A stretch of 64,000 nt of DNA from Fodinibacter sp963695175. GTDB lineage: Bacteria > Actinomycetota > Actinomycetes > Actinomycetales > Dermatophilaceae. The stretch spans positions 186,001-250,000 of the forward strand of contig CAVOGG010000009.1 in assembly GCA_963695175.1 (NCBI GenBank). The letters run 5' to 3'. The position numbers were made by a program, and so were the translations under genes. This document shows positions 61,500 to 64,000 of this stretch, piece after piece. The notes beneath the pieces are model-generated. The model was given only the letters and a program-made list of their open reading frames with translations, had not been told where the DNA came from and made no database searches. Positions within the stretch are counted from its first letter, which is position 1. Each line of letters opens with the position of its first letter.

Positions 61500-62424
61500 A
61501 GTTGCCGCCGTTGCCGAGACCGGCCTCATGGAGCCCCACGAGGGTGGCGACTCCAGCGAGGAGCGCTCCCTCGCGTCGGACGCCTGGCGGGAGATGCGCC
61601 GCAACCCGCTGTTCTGGGTTGCCACCAGCCTGATCACGGTCTTCGTGCTCATGGCCATCTGGCCCAGCCTGTTCACCAACACCGACCCCACCAACGCGAT
61701 CCTCGCCAAGTCGCGCGAGCGGCCCGGCACCGACGCGTGGTTCGGGCGCGACATCCAGGGCTACGACATCTACGCCCGCTGCGTCTACGGCGCCCGCGCG
61801 TCGATCCTCGTGGGTGTCCTGTGCACCGTGGGGACCGTGCTCATCGGCGGCACCATCGGTGTGATGTCGGGCTACCAGGGTGGCTGGGCCGACTCGCTGC
61901 TGTCGCGCATCGGTGACGTGTTCTTCGCGATCCCGCTGCTGCTCGGCGCGATCATCTTCCTGGTCTCGCTGCCCGACTTCTTCAACGACAACTACTTCCT
62001 GATCGTCCTGAAGGTGGTGCTCGCCCTGGTCATCCTCGGCTGGCCCAGCCTGGCGCGACTGACCCGAAGCAGTGTCATCCAGGTCAAGCCCAACGACTAC
62101 GTGCAGGCCGCCCGAGCGCTCGGCGCCAGCCCGAACCGGATCGTGCGCTCGCACGTCCTGCCGAACTCGCTGGCACCGGTCATCGTCGTCGCCACCATCA
62201 ACCTCGGCGCCTACATCGCCGCCGAGGCGACCCTGTCCTTCCTCGGGATCGGCCTGCAGCCGCCGGCCATCTCGTGGGGCATCGACATCAGCGCGGCGCT
62301 CGTCGGCCTGCGCACCACCCCGCACATGCTGTTCTTCCCCAGCCTCTTCCTCTCCTTGGCAGTGCTGGCGTTCATCATGCTCGGCGACGTGGTGCGTGAC
62401 GCCCTCGACCCGAAGAACCGCTGA
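61492..62424 (+). CDS. Peptide ABC transporter permease (OppC/DppC-like)
   Basis: A 310-residue permease with 6 predicted transmembrane helices. A cytoplasmic N-terminus (to about residue 40) is followed by WVATSLITVFVLMAIWPSLF. The docking loop is YVQAARALGASPNRIVRSHVLPNSLAPVIVVATINLG, and the LSFLGIGLQPPAISWG motif marks the OppC/DppC family. It pairs with the upstream OppB-like protein to form the channel. ATG 61492 overlaps the upstream stop by 8 bp, giving coupled translation. Confidence 0.93.
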   Translation: MTEVAAVAETGLMEPHEGGDSSEERSLASDAWREMRRNPLFWVATSLITVFVLMAIWPSLFTNTDPTNAILAKSRERPGTDAWFGRDIQGYDIYARCVYGARASILVGVLCTVGTVLIGGTIGVMSGYQGGWADSLLSRIGDVFFAIPLLLGAIIFLVSLPDFFNDNYFLIVLKVVLALVILGWPSLARLTRSSVIQVKPNDYVQAARALGASPNRIVRSHVLPNSLAPVIVVATINLGAYIAAEATLSFLGIGLQPPAISWGIDISAALVGLRTTPHMLFFPSLFLSLAVLAFIMLGDVVRDALDPKNR

Positions 62425-62439
62425 CCCGACGGAGGAACG

Positions 62440-63489
62440 TTGACCACCCAGGACACCAAGCCCCGGTCGAAGAAGGCCTCGGGCAGCCAGTACACGTACA
62501 CCCCCGAGGACGGCCTGCTGCTCGAGGTCGACGACCTCTTCGTCGAGTTCCACACCCGTGACGGTGTGGCCACGGCGATCAACGGCGTGTCGTTCAAGCT
62601 GCACCAGGGCGAGTCGCTCGCCATCCTCGGCGAGTCCGGGTCGGGCAAGTCGGTGACGGCGCAGGCCGTCATGGGCATCCTCGACATGCCGCCGGCCGTC
62701 ATCCCCAGCGGGCACATCCGCTACTGCGGTCAGGACCTGCTCTCGATGCCCGAGGAGCAGCGCCGGCTCACCCGCGGGCCCGAGGTCTCGATGATCTTCC
62801 AGGACGCCCTGTCCTCGCTGAACCCGGTGTTCCCGGTCGGCTGGCAGATCGCCGAGATGTTCCGCACCCACCGGGGCATGAACAAGTCCGACGCCATCGA
62901 GCAGGCGATCCGGCTGATGGAGCGGGTCTCGATCCCGGCCGCGCGCGAGCGCGTCAAGGCCTACCCGCACCAGTTCTCCGGCGGCATGCGCCAGCGCATC
63001 ATGATCGCGATGGCCATCGCCCTCGACCCGGCGGTGCTCATCGCCGACGAGCCGACGACCGCCCTGGACGTCACCGTCCAGGCGCAGATCATGGCCCTGC
63101 TGCAGGAGCTGCAGGAGGAGCGCCAGATGGGGCTCATCCTCATCACGCACGACCTCGGCGTCGTCGCCGACGTCGCCGACCGGATCGCGGTCATGTACGC
63201 CGGCCGGCTGGTCGAGACCGCCACGGTGCACGAGCTGTACGCCGCGCCGGCGCACCCCTACACGCGTGGACTGCTCGAGTCGATCCCGCGGCTGGACCAG
63301 AAGGGGCAGACCCTCGCCGCGATCGGCGGGCTGCCCCCGAACCTGATGCGGATCCCGCCGGGCTGCCCGTTCAACCCACGCTGCCGGATGGCGCAGGACG
63401 TGTGCCGCACGGATCGTCCCGAGCTGCGTGAGATCGTGCCGGGCCGCTTCTCGGCCTGCCACTTCGCCGAGGAGGTCATCGATGCCTGA
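62440..63489 (+). CDS. Peptide ABC transporter ATP-binding protein (OppD/DppD-like)
   Basis: A 349-residue nucleotide-binding subunit. Walker A is GESGSGKS, the Q-loop FQDALSSLNP, the signature FSGGMRQR, Walker B LIADEPTTALDVTVQAQI, and the switch His in LITHDLGVVAD. The C-terminal OppD/F region includes GCPFNPRC...C, a possible Fe-S or zinc site found in many Opp ATPases. The start is a TTG at 62440 after GGAGGAACG; a rare codon, but no better in-frame start lies near the Shine-Dalgarno. Its end overlaps the next gene by 8 bp. Confidence 0.9.
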   Translation: MTTQDTKPRSKKASGSQYTYTPEDGLLLEVDDLFVEFHTRDGVATAINGVSFKLHQGESLAILGESGSGKSVTAQAVMGILDMPPAVIPSGHIRYCGQDLLSMPEEQRRLTRGPEVSMIFQDALSSLNPVFPVGWQIAEMFRTHRGMNKSDAIEQAIRLMERVSIPAARERVKAYPHQFSGGMRQRIMIAMAIALDPAVLIADEPTTALDVTVQAQIMALLQELQEERQMGLILITHDLGVVADVADRIAVMYAGRLVETATVHELYAAPAHPYTRGLLESIPRLDQKGQTLAAIGGLPPNLMRIPPGCPFNPRCRMAQDVCRTDRPELREIVPGRFSACHFAEEVIDA

Positions 63490-64000
63490 GGTCATTCTCA
63501 GCGCACAGGAGCTGGTCAAGTACTACCCGATCAAGAAGGGGGTGCTGCGCCGCACGGTCGGCCAGGTCAAGGCCGTCGACGGGGTGAGCTTCGAGCTGCA
63601 CAAGGGCGAGACCCTGGGCATCGTGGGCGAGTCCGGCTGTGGCAAGTCCACGCTGGGGCGGCTGCTCATGCGCCTGGAGGAGCCCACCGCGGGCAAGGTC
63701 ATCTTCGAGGGTGCGGACTGGAGCAGTGCGTCGGGGCGTGAGATGCGCCGGATGCGCCGCGACATCCAGATCGTCTTCCAGGACCCGTACACCTCGCTCA
63801 ACCCCCGGATGACGGTCGGCGACATCATCGGCGAGCCGTTCGAGATCCACAAGGACGTCGTGCCCAAGGGCGGGCGCCGGAAGCGAGTACAGGAGCTGCT
63901 CGACCTGGTCGGGCTCAACCCCGAGCACATCAACCGCTACCCCCACCAGTTCTCCGGTGGCCAGCGCCAGCGCATCGGCATCGCCCGCGGCATCGCCCTG
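63482..64000 (+). CDS. Peptide ABC transporter ATP-binding protein (OppF/DppF-like), N-terminal part
   Basis: The first 173 codons of the second nucleotide-binding subunit, cut by the window edge. It has ELVKYYPIKKGVLRRTVGQVKAVDGVSFELHKGETLGIVGESGCGKST, with Walker A GESGCGKST, FQDPYTSLNPRMTVGDII and the signature FSGGQRQRIGIARGIAL. The insertion between the first strand and Walker A (IKKGVLRRTVG) is the usual OppF/DppF type. ATG 63482 overlaps the OppD-like stop by 8 bp. It would pair with that protein to power uptake. Confidence 0.93.
   Translation, partial: MPEVILSAQELVKYYPIKKGVLRRTVGQVKAVDGVSFELHKGETLGIVGESGCGKSTLGRLLMRLEEPTAGKVIFEGADWSSASGREMRRMRRDIQIVFQDPYTSLNPRMTVGDIIGEPFEIHKDVVPKGGRRKRVQELLDLVGLNPEHINRYPHQFSGGQRQRIGIARGIAL

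Overview
The window is about 72% GC and reads as chromosome of a high-GC actinobacterium. A Micrococcales/Intrasporangiaceae-like host is my best guess. The evidence is a mycoredoxin, WhiB7, AdnAB instead of RecBCD, KimA- and UPF0182-type membrane proteins, DUF3107, DUF5679, a 13E12/DUF222-HNH gene, and many genes that start directly at a TANNNT -10 box without a Shine-Dalgarno (leaderless). I see no prophage, insertion sequence, CRISPR array or rRNA. One tRNA (initiator Met) is present.

Layout. 1-6729: end of an ABC-2 permease gene, a convergent AfsR/SARP-type ATPase regulator, a MaoC dehydratase, a SigE-family sigma factor with its membrane partner, and a PHP phosphoesterase. 6730-9067: a disrupted DUF222-HNH (13E12) gene preceded by a duplicated promoter/leader block. 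9098-18273: housekeeping and accessory genes (purU, a SAM methyltransferase, a KimA-type potassium importer, a DinB protein, sdaA, a RecB-like nuclease, a VOC protein). 18351-50121: LysR, ParA and an alcohol dehydrogenase, then a long conserved actinobacterial block: DEAD-box helicase, ferritin-like protein, DUF3107, TetR, moeZ, adnA-adnB, phosphotransferase, nudC, mrx1, uvrD2, whiB7, HhH glycosylase, ThiF-like protein plus ABC1 kinase, DUF5679, M48-like peptidase, NUDIX, DUF2342 zincin, moaE, PDZ-Lon protease, UPF0182. By memory this matches M. tuberculosis Rv3213c-Rv3193c, so DNA break repair, redox repair and antibiotic-response control sit together. 50099-58459: tRNA-fMet, a two-component system, a class II glutamine amidotransferase, NDH-2, an M16 protease pair, ogt and hisN. 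58700-64000: a peptide ABC transporter operon, with the last gene cut by the window edge.

The most striking element is the roughly 540-nt whiB7 leader (37731-38274). It has a WhiB7-type promoter with an AT-rich box before the -35, an 81-codon upstream ORF with its own Shine-Dalgarno, a hairpin over the uORF stop codon, a strong intrinsic terminator, and an alternative pairing that would compete with that terminator. Together this looks like a ribosome-mediated attenuator controlling an antibiotic-resistance regulator.

Three genes (DUF222-HNH, the phosphotransferase tail and the UPF0182 tail) show frame breaks where another frame continues in clearly native style. These are either real mutations or single-base assembly errors, and raw reads would settle which.
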